From Eubacterium sp. 14-2 (GTDB lineage Bacteria > Bacillota > Clostridia > Lachnospirales > Lachnospiraceae): a stretch of 64,000 bases of DNA. Within the stretch, counting starts at the first letter, position 1. Each line of letters begins with the position of its first letter. The notes beneath the pieces were generated by a model. The model was given only the letters and a program-made list of their open reading frames with translations, did not search any database and had not been told where the DNA came from. Where the stretch lies: positions 1,434,911 through 1,498,910 of the forward strand of contig NZ_KE159567.1 of the NCBI RefSeq assembly GCF_000403845.2, written 5' to 3'. The position numbers and the translations under genes were made by a program. Shown one piece after another: positions 53,322 through 61,730 of the stretch.

Positions 53322-55070
53322 ATGCGAAATTTAAAGATCGGCACAAAACTTTTAGTAACATTTATGATCATTATCGTTATGTTCTGTACGACAGTGGCCA
53401 CAGCCATCTCAGGTCTGCGGGAAAATGAGGAAAAGTATTCTGAATTTTATAAAGTAGGGTATCAGATTACCCATAAAGTTATGAGTATGCGCCGCGGACT
53501 GCAGATTATTGTTAAAGACCTTTCTTTTGTTACCATTGCGGATGATGAAGAGAAAATTGAGTCTTATCTGGCAGACATGGATAAGGAAATGGCTCTGCTG
53601 CAGGAGAACGGGGACTGGCTTTTCAGCCATTTTACCGGTGATGCGGAACTGCTGAATACCTTTGCTGATCAGATTACAGAAGCGGTGGAGTTGCAGGAAT
53701 CTGTAATCAGTACCAGCAAGGTGAATATGGATGCGGCCAGAACCATGCTGTTTGATGAATATCAGCCTCTGGTGGACGGTGCTGTGGATACGCTGATACA
53801 GATCAGTACGATTGCAGAAGAAAACGCGGAGAAAGACTATCAGGAGACCACAGAAATGCAGAAAACGCTGATTAACCTTCAGCTGGGGCTGGCAGCAGGA
53901 GCACTGGTCATTACTCTGATTCTTTCTTTCTATCTGACAAGAGCTATTACGAAACCCCTTCGTGAGGTGGAAAAGGCAGCGGAACAGATTGTGGAAGGTC
54001 ATTTTGATATTGATGTTACATATAAGTCAAAAGATGAACTGGGCAGTCTCGTAAAAACGTTTAAAAATATGACTGATATTCTGGAGGATGTTATTTCAGA
54101 TGCTTCCAGACTGTTAAGTGAAATGGCGAATGGTAACTTTGACGTGCGTACACATGCGGAAGAACGTTATGTGGGAGAATTCCAGGGGCTTCTGTTATCT
54201 ATTCGTAAATTAAACCGTGATCTGAGTTCCACACTGGGACAGATCAACCGCAGTGCGGATCAGGTGGCATCCGGTTCTGACCAGGTATCCATCGGTGCTC
54301 AGGCTCTTTCTCAGGGTGCTACGGAGCAGGCGGCTGCAGTGGAAGAACTTGCAACTACCATTGCAGGTATTTCCCATCAGGTAAAAGATACTGCAGATAA
54401 TGCTTTACTGGCCAGAGACCAGTCAAGTGCTGCCGGTGATGAAGTGGAAGTATGCAATAATCAGATGCAGGATATGATGAATGCCATGGAAGAAATTACC
54501 CGTACTTCCAATGAAATCGGTAAGATTATCAAAACCATTGAAGATATTGCTTTTCAGACCAATATACTGGCACTTAATGCTGCTGTGGAGGCGTCCCGTG
54601 CCGGAATTGCAGGAAAAGGCTTTGCAGTTGTGGCAGATGAGGTTCGTAATCTGGCCAGCAAGAGTTCTGCGGCTTCCAAGGATACAGCAGAGCTGATTGA
54701 AAGTTCTATCAAGGCTGTGGCCCGCGGTACGGAAATTGCAGATTCTACCGCTCAGTCTCTGGTGAAGGTAGTGGAAGAAGTCCGCACAGCTTCCACCAAG
54801 GTAGATCAGATTGCAGATGCAGCCGAAGACCAGGCAAGCGCTATCGAACAGGTAACACTGGGTGTAGACCAGATTTCCAGCGTGGTACAGACAAACTCTG
54901 CAACTGCAGAAGAGAGTGCGGCAGCCAGCCAGGAGCTTTCCAATCAGGCAGAGATGCTCAAGGAACTGGTGGCAAAATTCATTTTGCGTGCAGAATATGC
55001 CATGGGATCTTCCAATACAGACGGATATGGGAATGCTCCATCATCTGTCAGTCATATAGATTTGGATTAA
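53322..55070 (+). CDS. Methyl-accepting chemotaxis protein (four-helix-bundle sensor)
   Basis: The 582-aa chemoreceptor has a helix at about 10-32 ([19 protein letters not shown]), a helical extracytoplasmic domain of 4HB type (about 33-185), a second helix at about 186-208, HAMP, and a signalling domain with [19 protein letters not shown], which differs from the other two receptors. A flexible C-terminal tail (about 20 aa) without a clear CheR-binding pentapeptide follows. ATG 53322 is chosen due to AGGGGGA; earlier ATGs in frame lie to 53274. Confidence 0.92.
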   Translation: MRNLKIGTKLLVTFMIIIVMFCTTVATAISGLRENEEKYSEFYKVGYQITHKVMSMRRGLQIIVKDLSFVTIADDEEKIESYLADMDKEMALLQENGDWLFSHFTGDAELLNTFADQITEAVELQESVISTSKVNMDAARTMLFDEYQPLVDGAVDTLIQISTIAEENAEKDYQETTEMQKTLINLQLGLAAGALVITLILSFYLTRAITKPLREVEKAAEQIVEGHFDIDVTYKSKDELGSLVKTFKNMTDILEDVISDASRLLSEMANGNFDVRTHAEERYVGEFQGLLLSIRKLNRDLSSTLGQINRSADQVASGSDQVSIGAQALSQGATEQAAAVEELATTIAGISHQVKDTADNALLARDQSSAAGDEVEVCNNQMQDMMNAMEEITRTSNEIGKIIKTIEDIAFQTNILALNAAVEASRAGIAGKGFAVVADEVRNLASKSSAASKDTAELIESSIKAVARGTEIADSTAQSLVKVVEEVRTASTKVDQIADAAEDQASAIEQVTLGVDQISSVVQTNSATAEESAAASQELSNQAEMLKELVAKFILRAEYAMGSSNTDGYGNAPSSVSHIDLD

Positions 55071-55083
55071 AAGCAGAAAAGGG

Positions 55084-55117
55084 GCTGTTACACCTGATGG
55101 TGTGGCAGTCTTTTTTA
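55084..55117 (+). terminator. Terminator after the third chemoreceptor
   Basis: CTGTTACACC pairs with GGTGTGGCAG (with G:T pairs) around TGAT, followed by TCTTTTTT. Confidence 0.8.
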
Positions 55118-55154
55118 ATTCTATAGGAAATTCCTCTGGATTTCCTATAGAATT
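55117..55154. repeat. Perfect 15-bp inverted repeat
   Basis: AATTCTATAGGAAAT (55117-55131) and ATTTCCTATAGAATT (55140-55154) are exact inverses with an 8-nt loop. It lies between the chemoreceptor terminator and the permease remnant and overlaps the remnant's end, so it may mark the border of an inserted fragment. Confidence 0.6.
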
Positions 55155-55445
55155 GAAAACAATGATGTGCAGCTCGCGGGGGCGATGTTTATTGCTGCGT
55201 AATCCATTCCGCACCCTTCATTGTAATCAACTGTTCCGGCGATCAAGTTTTCCTCTAATACAGAAACATCTTCTTTGGCAAATCCGTAAATCCAGTTGTC
55301 ATCATAATCATTTACACGATATTTGCGTCCGTGTAATACCAGCGTTTAGTTCCTGTAACGCCATCAACAGATTCTACGGCATTAACAAAATCAGTATTTA
55401 GCAAATTCTTTTGCTGTAATCCTACAAGGAAATTTACAGGAAAAG
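55145..55445 (-). pseudogene. Fragment of a membrane permease (FtsX/MacB-like), frameshifted
   Basis: On the minus strand one frame reads NFLVGLQQKNLLNTDFVNAVE and then SVDGVTGTKRWYYTDAN before a stop at about 55312, and a neighbouring frame continues with KYRVNDYDDNWIYGFAKEDV and SVLEENLIAGTVDYN to a TAG at 55145-55147. Together they look like a piece of the extracytoplasmic domain of an FtsX-like ABC-transporter permease, broken by one frameshift and lacking both ends. The family call is by resemblance only. It overlaps a perfect 15-bp inverted repeat. Confidence 0.5.
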
Positions 55446-55466
55446 GGAAGAAAGTATGGCATATAT

Positions 55467-55495
55467 TTGACAAATGTGCTAAAATTGTATAAAAG
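55467..55495 (+). promoter_or_regulatory. Promoter of metY
   Basis: TTGACA (55467-55472), 17 nt, TAAAAG (55490-55495). A 9-bp inverted repeat CAGCCATCT/AGATGGCTG (55506-55534) follows it in the leader, a possible operator or hairpin. Confidence 0.55.
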
Positions 55496-55558
55496 AAATT
55501 TCTGGCAGCCATCTGCAATTGGAAAAGATGGCTGTACATATGCAGGAGGAAGCGGCAC

Positions 55559-56845
55559 ATGAGTAATTACCAGACAGAGACAAAATGCATTCAGTCCGGC
55601 TGGCATCCGAAACGGGGGGAACCCAGGGTGCTTCCCATTTATCAGAGTACCACCTTTAAGTATGATACCAGCGATCAGATGGGCAGACTGTTTGATTTGG
55701 AGGACAGCGGATATTTTTATACCAGATTGCAGAATCCTACCAACGATGCGGTTGCAGAGAAAATCTGTGAACTGGAAGGGGGTGTGGCAGCTATGCTTAC
55801 ATCTTCCGGACAGGCTGCAAATTATTATGCAGTATTTAATATCTGCGAATCAGGAGACCATATGGTGTGTTCTTCCACAGTTTATGGGGGAACCTTTAAC
55901 CTGTTTGGAGCAACTCTGAAGAAGCAGGGGATAGAATGTACTTTTATAGATCCGGATGCAGGAGAGGAAGAGCTTGCACAGGCGTTCCGGCCCAATACAA
56001 AGCTGCTGTTTGCAGAGACCATTGCGAATCCTGCACTGGTGGTTCTGGATATTGAGAAATTTGCAAAGGCGGCTCACGAACACGGGGTTCCCCTGATTGT
56101 GGATAATACCTTTGCGACTCCCATCAATTGCCGGCCTTTTGAATGGGGTGCGGATATTGTTACGCATTCCACCACCAAATATATGGACGGCCATGCCATG
56201 TGTGTGGGCGGATGTATTGTGGACAGCGGGAATTTTGACTGGAATCAGTACAAAGATAAATTTCCGGGGCTGACTCAGCCGGACCCCACTTATCACGGAA
56301 TTGTTTATACGGAGAAATTTGGGAAAGGGGCCTATATTACCAAGGCGACTGCCCAGATTATGAGAGATCTGGGCTCCATCCAGTCTCCTCAGAATGCATT
56401 TTTGCTGAACGTGGGTCTGGAGACCCTGCATCTTAGGATGCCCAGACACTGTGAGAATGCCGCAAAAGTGGCGGAATTTTTAAACAGCCATGAGAAAGTG
56501 GCATGGGTAAACTTTGCAGGGCTGAAAGACAACAAATATTATGAACTGGCTCAGAAATATATGCCGAATGGTACCTGCGGTGTGATTTCCTTTGGATTAA
56601 AAGGCGGCAGGGACGTATCGGTGGAATTTATGGATAAGCTGAATATGATTGCTATTGTCACCCATGTGGCGGATGCCAGAACCTGCGTGCTCCATCCGGC
56701 CAGCCATACCCACAGGCAGATGACAGATGAGCAGCTTGTGGAAGCTGGTGTGGCGCCGGATCTGATTCGTCTGTCTGTCGGAATTGAGAGTGCAAAAGAT
56801 ATCATTGAAGATCTGGCACAGGCACTGGAGACAATATCCTGCTGA
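55559..56845 (+). CDS. metY: O-acetylhomoserine sulfhydrylase/Cys-Met metabolism PLP enzyme
   Basis: The 428-aa enzyme belongs to the Cys/Met metabolism PLP family. Seen are YQSTTFKYDTSDQMGRLFDL, TSSGQAANYYAVFNICESGD, IVDNTFATPINCRPFEWGAD and HSTTKYMDGHAMCVGGCIVD, where the Lys forms the PLP imine. The length and the SVGIESAKDIIEDLAQAL end fit MetY (O-acetylhomoserine + sulfide to homocysteine). AGGAGG precedes ATG 55559. A SAM riboswitch was looked for and not seen. Confidence 0.93.
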   Translation: MSNYQTETKCIQSGWHPKRGEPRVLPIYQSTTFKYDTSDQMGRLFDLEDSGYFYTRLQNPTNDAVAEKICELEGGVAAMLTSSGQAANYYAVFNICESGDHMVCSSTVYGGTFNLFGATLKKQGIECTFIDPDAGEEELAQAFRPNTKLLFAETIANPALVVLDIEKFAKAAHEHGVPLIVDNTFATPINCRPFEWGADIVTHSTTKYMDGHAMCVGGCIVDSGNFDWNQYKDKFPGLTQPDPTYHGIVYTEKFGKGAYITKATAQIMRDLGSIQSPQNAFLLNVGLETLHLRMPRHCENAAKVAEFLNSHEKVAWVNFAGLKDNKYYELAQKYMPNGTCGVISFGLKGGRDVSVEFMDKLNMIAIVTHVADARTCVLHPASHTHRQMTDEQLVEAGVAPDLIRLSVGIESAKDIIEDLAQALETISC

Positions 56846-56896
56846 GCAGGAAATGTTTGAAAGATACAGAAAATAACCGATTTTGGAGGAGTAGCT

Positions 56897-58351
56897 ATGA
56901 GAAAAATTCTGTTTGCAGCATCAGAGTGCGTACCTTTTATCAAAACAGGAGGACTGGCCGACGTTTGCGGTGCACTTCCGAAAGAATTTGACAAAAATGA
57001 CTGGGATATCAGAGTGGTAATCCCGAATTATACCTGTATACCGGAAAAATGGCGGAATCAGTTCGAGTATGTGACTCATTTCTATATGAGCTGCGGAAGT
57101 TATATTCAGAATAAATATGTGGGGGTCCTGCGGTATAAACTGGATGGAATCACCTATTATTTCATTGACAACCAGGAATATTTTGACTGCTTCCTGCCTT
57201 ATGGTGATATCCGGTTTGATGTGGAAAAATTTGTATTTTTCGATAAAGCGGTACTTTCCATGCTTCCGCTGATTAATTTTCAGCCGCAGATTATCCACTG
57301 TCATGACTGGGAGACCGGTTTCATTCCGGTTTACCTGAGAACAGAATTTCAGGGAGACATGTTCTTCTGGGGCATGAAGTCCATTATGACCATTCACAAT
57401 CTGAAATTCCAGGGAATCTGGGATACCAAAACCATGAAGGGTCTGACCGGGTTCCCCACGGATTTGTTTGTGCCGGATAAGCTGGAGTTCAAAAAAGATG
57501 CCAATATGTTAAAAGGCGGACTGGTATACGCAGATTATATTACCACAGTAAGCGATACCTATGCACAGGAAATACAGACCAATTACTATGGAGAAGGGCT
57601 GAACGGCCTGCTTTCCGCAAGACATATGGATATGCAGGGCATTGTCAATGGAATTGACTATGATGTTTATAATCCGGCAACGGACGGAAAACTTTATGTA
57701 AATTATGATGCTGAGAGCCACAGGAAGAAGAAAGCACTGAATAAAGAGCGGCTGCAGCAGGAGCTGGGACTTGCAGTGGATAAGAAACGTTACATGATCG
57801 GACTGATTTCCCGGCTTACGGACCAGAAGGGCCTGGATTTGATTAATTATGTGATTGAGCGTATTATTGACGATTATACTCAGCTTGTTGTGATTGGAAC
57901 AGGAGACGCACAGTATGAAAATATGTTCCGTCATTTTGCCTGGAAGTATCCGGATAAGATTTCAGCTAATATCTGTTATTCCGATGATCTGGCCCACAAG
58001 CTGTACGGCGCGGCAGATGCTTTCCTGATGCCCTCCAGATTTGAACCCTGCGGACTGACCCAGATGATTTCTTTCCGTTATGGAACTATCCCCATTGTAC
58101 GTGAGACCGGCGGACTTAAAGATACGGTTCAGCCTTATAATGAATATGATAATGTGGGAGACGGATTCTCCTTTACCAACTATAACGGCGAGGAGATGCT
58201 GAACATCATCAACTATTCCAAACATATTTTCTTTGATAAGAAACGTCAGTGGAATCAGATGATAGACCGTGCCATGGCAAATGATTATTCCTGGAATGCT
58301 TCCAAGTTCCGCTATGAGGGACTGTACAAATATCTGATGGGCGAGTGTTAG
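56897..58351 (+). CDS. glgA: Glycogen synthase
   Basis: The 484-aa GT-B-fold enzyme extends alpha-1,4-glucan from ADP-glucose. Seen are ECVPFIKTGGLADVCGALPK near the start (K-x-G-G-L nucleotide-sugar contact), HCHDWETGFIPVYLR, ITTVSDTYAQEI, GIVNGIDYDVYNPATD, LISRLTDQKGLDLI and LMPSRFEPCGLTQM. TTGGAGGAG precedes ATG 56897, 51 nt after metY. No other glg genes are in the window. Confidence 0.95.
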   Translation: MRKILFAASECVPFIKTGGLADVCGALPKEFDKNDWDIRVVIPNYTCIPEKWRNQFEYVTHFYMSCGSYIQNKYVGVLRYKLDGITYYFIDNQEYFDCFLPYGDIRFDVEKFVFFDKAVLSMLPLINFQPQIIHCHDWETGFIPVYLRTEFQGDMFFWGMKSIMTIHNLKFQGIWDTKTMKGLTGFPTDLFVPDKLEFKKDANMLKGGLVYADYITTVSDTYAQEIQTNYYGEGLNGLLSARHMDMQGIVNGIDYDVYNPATDGKLYVNYDAESHRKKKALNKERLQQELGLAVDKKRYMIGLISRLTDQKGLDLINYVIERIIDDYTQLVVIGTGDAQYENMFRHFAWKYPDKISANICYSDDLAHKLYGAADAFLMPSRFEPCGLTQMISFRYGTIPIVRETGGLKDTVQPYNEYDNVGDGFSFTNYNGEEMLNIINYSKHIFFDKKRQWNQMIDRAMANDYSWNASKFRYEGLYKYLMGEC

Positions 58352-58476
58352 GAATTTCATAAAAAAATCATTGCCTCTGAAAGGCATACAGTTTCCTGTA
58401 TAAATTTCCATGCAAATTCCCATACTAATGCAGAATAAGAAAATTATGCCATCTGCATACAGGAAAGGGAATTTGT

Positions 58477-59184
58477 ATGGAAGAGAATTTAAAAAAACAG
58501 GAAAAAGAAAAAAATGAAAATGAAGAAATCAAAGATATGGGGCAGCTTACCCTGGAACAGGGAGAATCCAGACACAGGATTCATCTGCTTTCCATAATAG
58601 GAGAGATTGAGGGTCATGAGACTCTTTCACCCAATGCCAAAACTACCAAATACGAACATGTGCTGCCGAAGCTGGCATCCATCGAGGATGACAGCAGTGT
58701 GGACGGAGTGCTGGTGATTATCAATACCGTAGGCGGAGATGTGGAATCGGGCCTTGCCATTGCAGAGATGATTGCTTCTCTGAGCAAGCCTTCCGTTTCC
58801 CTGGTACTGGGCGGCAGTCATTCTATCGGAGTTCCTCTGGCAGTTTCCACCGATTATTCCTATATTGTTCCCACAGGAACTATGGTGATACATCCGGTAC
58901 GTCTGAACGGTCTGGTAATTGGAGCGCCTCAGACTTATGATTATTTTCAGCAGATGCAGGACAGAATTACAGGTTTTGTGGCCAGTCATTGTTTTGCCAC
59001 TCAGGAACAGCTGGAAAAAATGATGATGAATACCAGTATGCTCACCAAAGATCTGGGAACCATACTGGTGGGCAGCCAGGCAGTGGCAGAGGGCATAATC
59101 AACGAGGTGGGCGGTATTGACGAAGCCATGCGAAAACTGCATCAGATGATTGATGAAAAGAAAGAGAACAGTGAACCTGCGTGA
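58477..59184 (+). CDS. ClpP-like (TepA/YmfB-type) protease
   Basis: This 235-aa protein is a ClpP-fold serine protease: LLSIIGEIEGHETL, VIINTVGGDVESGLAIAEMI, LVLGGSHSIGVPLAVSTD (nucleophile Ser and oxyanion region), and TGTMVIHPVRLNGL (catalytic His). The first ~30 residues are charged (MEENLKKQEKEKNENEEIKD). It resembles translocation-enhancing protein TepA rather than true ClpP. It is followed by a 99-aa gene 36 nt later. Confidence 0.9.
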   Translation: MEENLKKQEKEKNENEEIKDMGQLTLEQGESRHRIHLLSIIGEIEGHETLSPNAKTTKYEHVLPKLASIEDDSSVDGVLVIINTVGGDVESGLAIAEMIASLSKPSVSLVLGGSHSIGVPLAVSTDYSYIVPTGTMVIHPVRLNGLVIGAPQTYDYFQQMQDRITGFVASHCFATQEQLEKMMMNTSMLTKDLGTILVGSQAVAEGIINEVGGIDEAMRKLHQMIDEKKENSEPA

Positions 59185-59220
59185 TAAAACGCAGAAGAGA
59201 GTAAAGGACAGGTGACGCAT

Positions 59221-59520
59221 ATGAAGAAGTATAAAAGAGCTTCTCTGGAAATTGAAGCCGTGGAGTATGAGCTGGGGAAAGGGATGGAGGATGGCTTTAT
59301 GCCATGGACTTCTGTGGTAACCATCGGTTGGATTTCAACAGAAAAATTAATCAAAATTACCCGTGAAGACGGTGTGGTGGTGTGTCCCTTTGTTCAGAAC
59401 CGGAGAGGCCTTATTTTCCTGAGAGAGGGAGACTATATTATACAGGAAAAGGATATGGAGCGTCATGTGTGCGGAAAGGATAAGTTTTTTAAACGGTTCC
59501 TCCCGATAGAAGAAGCATAG
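59221..59520 (+). CDS. Small conserved hypothetical protein
   Basis: This 99-aa protein starts MKKYKRASLEIEAVEYELGK, with AAAGGACAGGTG properly spaced before ATG 59221. It continues with GFMPWTSVVTIGWI, CPFVQNRRGLIFLREGDYII and HVCGKDKFFKRFLPIEEA. Beta-rich and soluble. Family unclear to me; possibly a phage-derived fold. Co-directional with the protease gene. Confidence 0.6.
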   Translation: MKKYKRASLEIEAVEYELGKGMEDGFMPWTSVVTIGWISTEKLIKITREDGVVVCPFVQNRRGLIFLREGDYIIQEKDMERHVCGKDKFFKRFLPIEEA

Positions 59521-59528
59521 TTTCATAT

Positions 59529-59577
59529 ATTACTCCGGCGGTTCATGAGAAGATCTGACCGCCGGAGTAAATATATC
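59529..59577. terminator. Terminator-like hairpin before the Septu pair
   Basis: ATATATTACTCCGGCGGT and ACCGCCGGAGTAAATATAT form a near-perfect stem. The T-run is short (TCTGTTTTG), so it is likely, but not certain, to stop transcription before ptuA. Confidence 0.65.
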
Positions 59578-59683
59578 TGTTTTGTAACATTCCGGGCAAA
59601 TGGAGCAGTTTCGTCAGATTCGGCTGTTTGTCCGGATTTTGTTGTATAATATTTGAGGAAAACGATGTATCGCCCGATGGTTA

Positions 59684-59692
59684 TGGTATAAT
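59684..59692 (+). promoter_or_regulatory. Extended -10 promoter of ptuA-ptuB
   Basis: TGGTATAAT (TGnTATAAT) lies 46 nt before ATG 59739. No good -35 box is seen at standard distance. Confidence 0.45.
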
Positions 59693-59738
59693 AAATGATG
59701 TTGGGCAAAGAGCGTAAAAACAGAATGGGAGAGTTAGT

Positions 59739-60995
59739 ATGGAACAGCTGTTTATAACAAATCTGACAATCAGGAATGTCAGGCATTTAAAAGATGTTTC
59801 TATTCCATTATCATCAGAGCAGAGAAAGCATCTGATTATGACAGGCAAAAATGGAAGTGGGAAAACAAGCGTAGTGGAAGCGCTGGCAGAACATTTGAAT
59901 CATGTCTTTACAGATCAGAACTTTGGACTGAGAGAAGCAGGGCTACGTGCAGCAGAGGAGTTAAGAAGTAAGGCTGTTCAGAACGGGGAAGACAGGGATA
60001 AACTTTTACAACTGGAGAGAAGTGTCAAACAGCAGACAAAATTTTTGGAGGACAGCAGAAAGGGACTGGAAGTACAATTTAATCATAAATCAGAAAGTAT
60101 TATTGCGCTCTCAGAAAAATATCATTATATTTTAGCATATTATCCGGCAGACAGAATATTTCAGGCAGAACAGCCGAAGCATGTTGAAAAGGTACAGTTT
60201 AAAGATTACTATGAGTTGCAGGAATTTCCCCGTAATGAATTTGTGAAATATTTATTAGACTTAAAAATGACAGAGGCACTGGCGCGAAGTAATAAAAAGG
60301 CGGAAAAAGCAGATGAGATTGGGGTGTGGTTTGAAAAGTTAGAACAGCTTTTGAAACAGATATTTGATGATGAGACAGTACGAATAATATTTGATGAAGA
60401 TACTTTTGAATTTCACATTTTACAGCAGGGAAAAGAGCCTTTTGATTTTAACACCTTATCCAGTGGATATCAGGCAGTATTGGATATTGTGCTGGATATC
60501 ATAATGCGAATGCAACATCAGACGAAACGTTCTTTTGATTTTAATCTTCCTGGAATTGTACTGATTGATGAAATTGAAACACATCTGCATCTGGAATTGC
60601 AGAGAAATATTGTTCCGTTACTGACAACCGTTTTTCCAAACATTCAGTTTATTATGACGACTCATTCACCTTTTATATTAAACAGTCTGGAAAAGGTTGT
60701 GATTTATGATTTGGAGAATCATTTTCTGGTTGAAAACGGACTGGATGATGTACCATATGATGGTATTGTGGAAGGATATTTTGGCGCCGAAAAAATGTCC
60801 GGTATTTTAAAAGAAAAATTTGAGCGGTATAAAACTCTTACAGGAAAAAAGAATCTGACGGACGATGAATTGTGTGAAATTGCAGAAGCAGAGGTATATC
60901 TGGATGAAATTCCTGATTATCTTGCCATTGGGATTGCAACAGAATACAGGAGACGGAAGCTGGAATTTAACAGTCGGGAGGAAACAGATGGTTAA
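59739..60995 (+). CDS. ptuA: Septu-type ATPase PtuA
   Basis: The 418-aa AAA/ABC-type ATPase has Walker A GKNGSGKTS (36-44), a coiled coil (about 75-130: RAAEELRSKAVQNGEDRDKL), an ABC-like signature SSGYQAVLDI (241-250), Walker B IVLIDEIETHLH (273-284) and His309 in TTHSPFILNS. It matches PtuA of Septu. In Septu, PtuA forms an oligomer that controls the HNH nuclease PtuB. The 3' end overlaps ptuB by 8 nt. Base composition is AT-rich relative to addB, suggesting the pair was acquired. Confidence 0.85.
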   Translation: MEQLFITNLTIRNVRHLKDVSIPLSSEQRKHLIMTGKNGSGKTSVVEALAEHLNHVFTDQNFGLREAGLRAAEELRSKAVQNGEDRDKLLQLERSVKQQTKFLEDSRKGLEVQFNHKSESIIALSEKYHYILAYYPADRIFQAEQPKHVEKVQFKDYYELQEFPRNEFVKYLLDLKMTEALARSNKKAEKADEIGVWFEKLEQLLKQIFDDETVRIIFDEDTFEFHILQQGKEPFDFNTLSSGYQAVLDIVLDIIMRMQHQTKRSFDFNLPGIVLIDEIETHLHLELQRNIVPLLTTVFPNIQFIMTTHSPFILNSLEKVVIYDLENHFLVENGLDDVPYDGIVEGYFGAEKMSGILKEKFERYKTLTGKKNLTDDELCEIAEAEVYLDEIPDYLAIGIATEYRRRKLEFNSREETDG

Positions 60996-61656
60996 AGTGA
61001 GGCGTTCTTTTCCTGCACCGGAATCTCTGGCAGAAGAAGCCAGGAAAAAAACAGGAAGATATGATAAGCCGGATGTGATAGAACGTCTGAAAAAGGATTT
61101 TCATAATAAATGTTACATTTGTGAGATGAAAGAATTACAGGATCCAAATGTAGAACACCTGCTTCCCCATAAAAACGGGAAATATCCGGAGCGGAAATTT
61201 GACTGGGAAAATCTTTTCTGGTCATGTGCACATTGCAACAGTGTGAAAAATAACGAAAAATATGATACAGGAATTATAGATTGCTGTAAACAGGATCCGG
61301 AGAAGTGTCTGAATTTTCGGATTGAAAGTGAAGATGTGGAAATTAGTGTGAAAAATTTTGAGGATGAGCTGCAAAGAAGAACAGCTTCATTAACAGAGGA
61401 GGTTTTTTCACTGAAAAATACCGGGATGAGGACGTACACCAGTGATATGAGACTGAAACTGCTCCAAAAGGAAATGAATGTTTTATACAGACAGCTGGAA
61501 AAAATACATAATAATCCTGAATCCAAAATAGCAGGAAGAACCATACGCAGTTTGCTGAGACGAGAATCTGCGTTTGCAGCATTTAAAAGATGTTATGTAC
61601 GGGAACATGCTGCAGAATATCCGGAGTTGCAGCAATATGTAGAAATAGAAAGTTAG
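60988..61656 (+). CDS. ptuB: Septu-type HNH nuclease PtuB
   Basis: The 222-aa protein has an HNH fold with zinc Cys pairs C42/C45 (NKCYICEMKEL) and C80/C83 (FWSCAHCNSVKN), a catalytic His57 in VEHLLPHKNG, and Asn75 in WENLFWS. The start VKVRRSFPAPESLAEEARKK and the final helices fit the PtuB/TIGR02646-like HNH effectors also paired with retron Ec78. No reverse transcriptase is in the window. ATG 60988 follows GGGAGG, inside the end of ptuA. It probably cleaves phage or host DNA (or tRNA) when the pair is activated. Confidence 0.85.
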   Translation: MVKVRRSFPAPESLAEEARKKTGRYDKPDVIERLKKDFHNKCYICEMKELQDPNVEHLLPHKNGKYPERKFDWENLFWSCAHCNSVKNNEKYDTGIIDCCKQDPEKCLNFRIESEDVEISVKNFEDELQRRTASLTEEVFSLKNTGMRTYTSDMRLKLLQKEMNVLYRQLEKIHNNPESKIAGRTIRSLLRRESAFAAFKRCYVREHAAEYPELQQYVEIES

Positions 61657-61730
61657 AATATAAATTTCTGTTTTCTCCTGAATCAGGAGTATCAGATTAC
61701 AAAGTCAACCCATTACAAAGGAGAATACCT

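Noticed and set aside
55495-55558. SAM riboswitch upstream of metY
   Set aside because: The leader is about 60 nt, with a single 9-bp hairpin and none of the conserved S-box sequences.
59739-61656. Complete retron-Ec78-like system
   Set aside because: PtuA/PtuB-like genes are present but no reverse transcriptase or msr/msd structure was found nearby.
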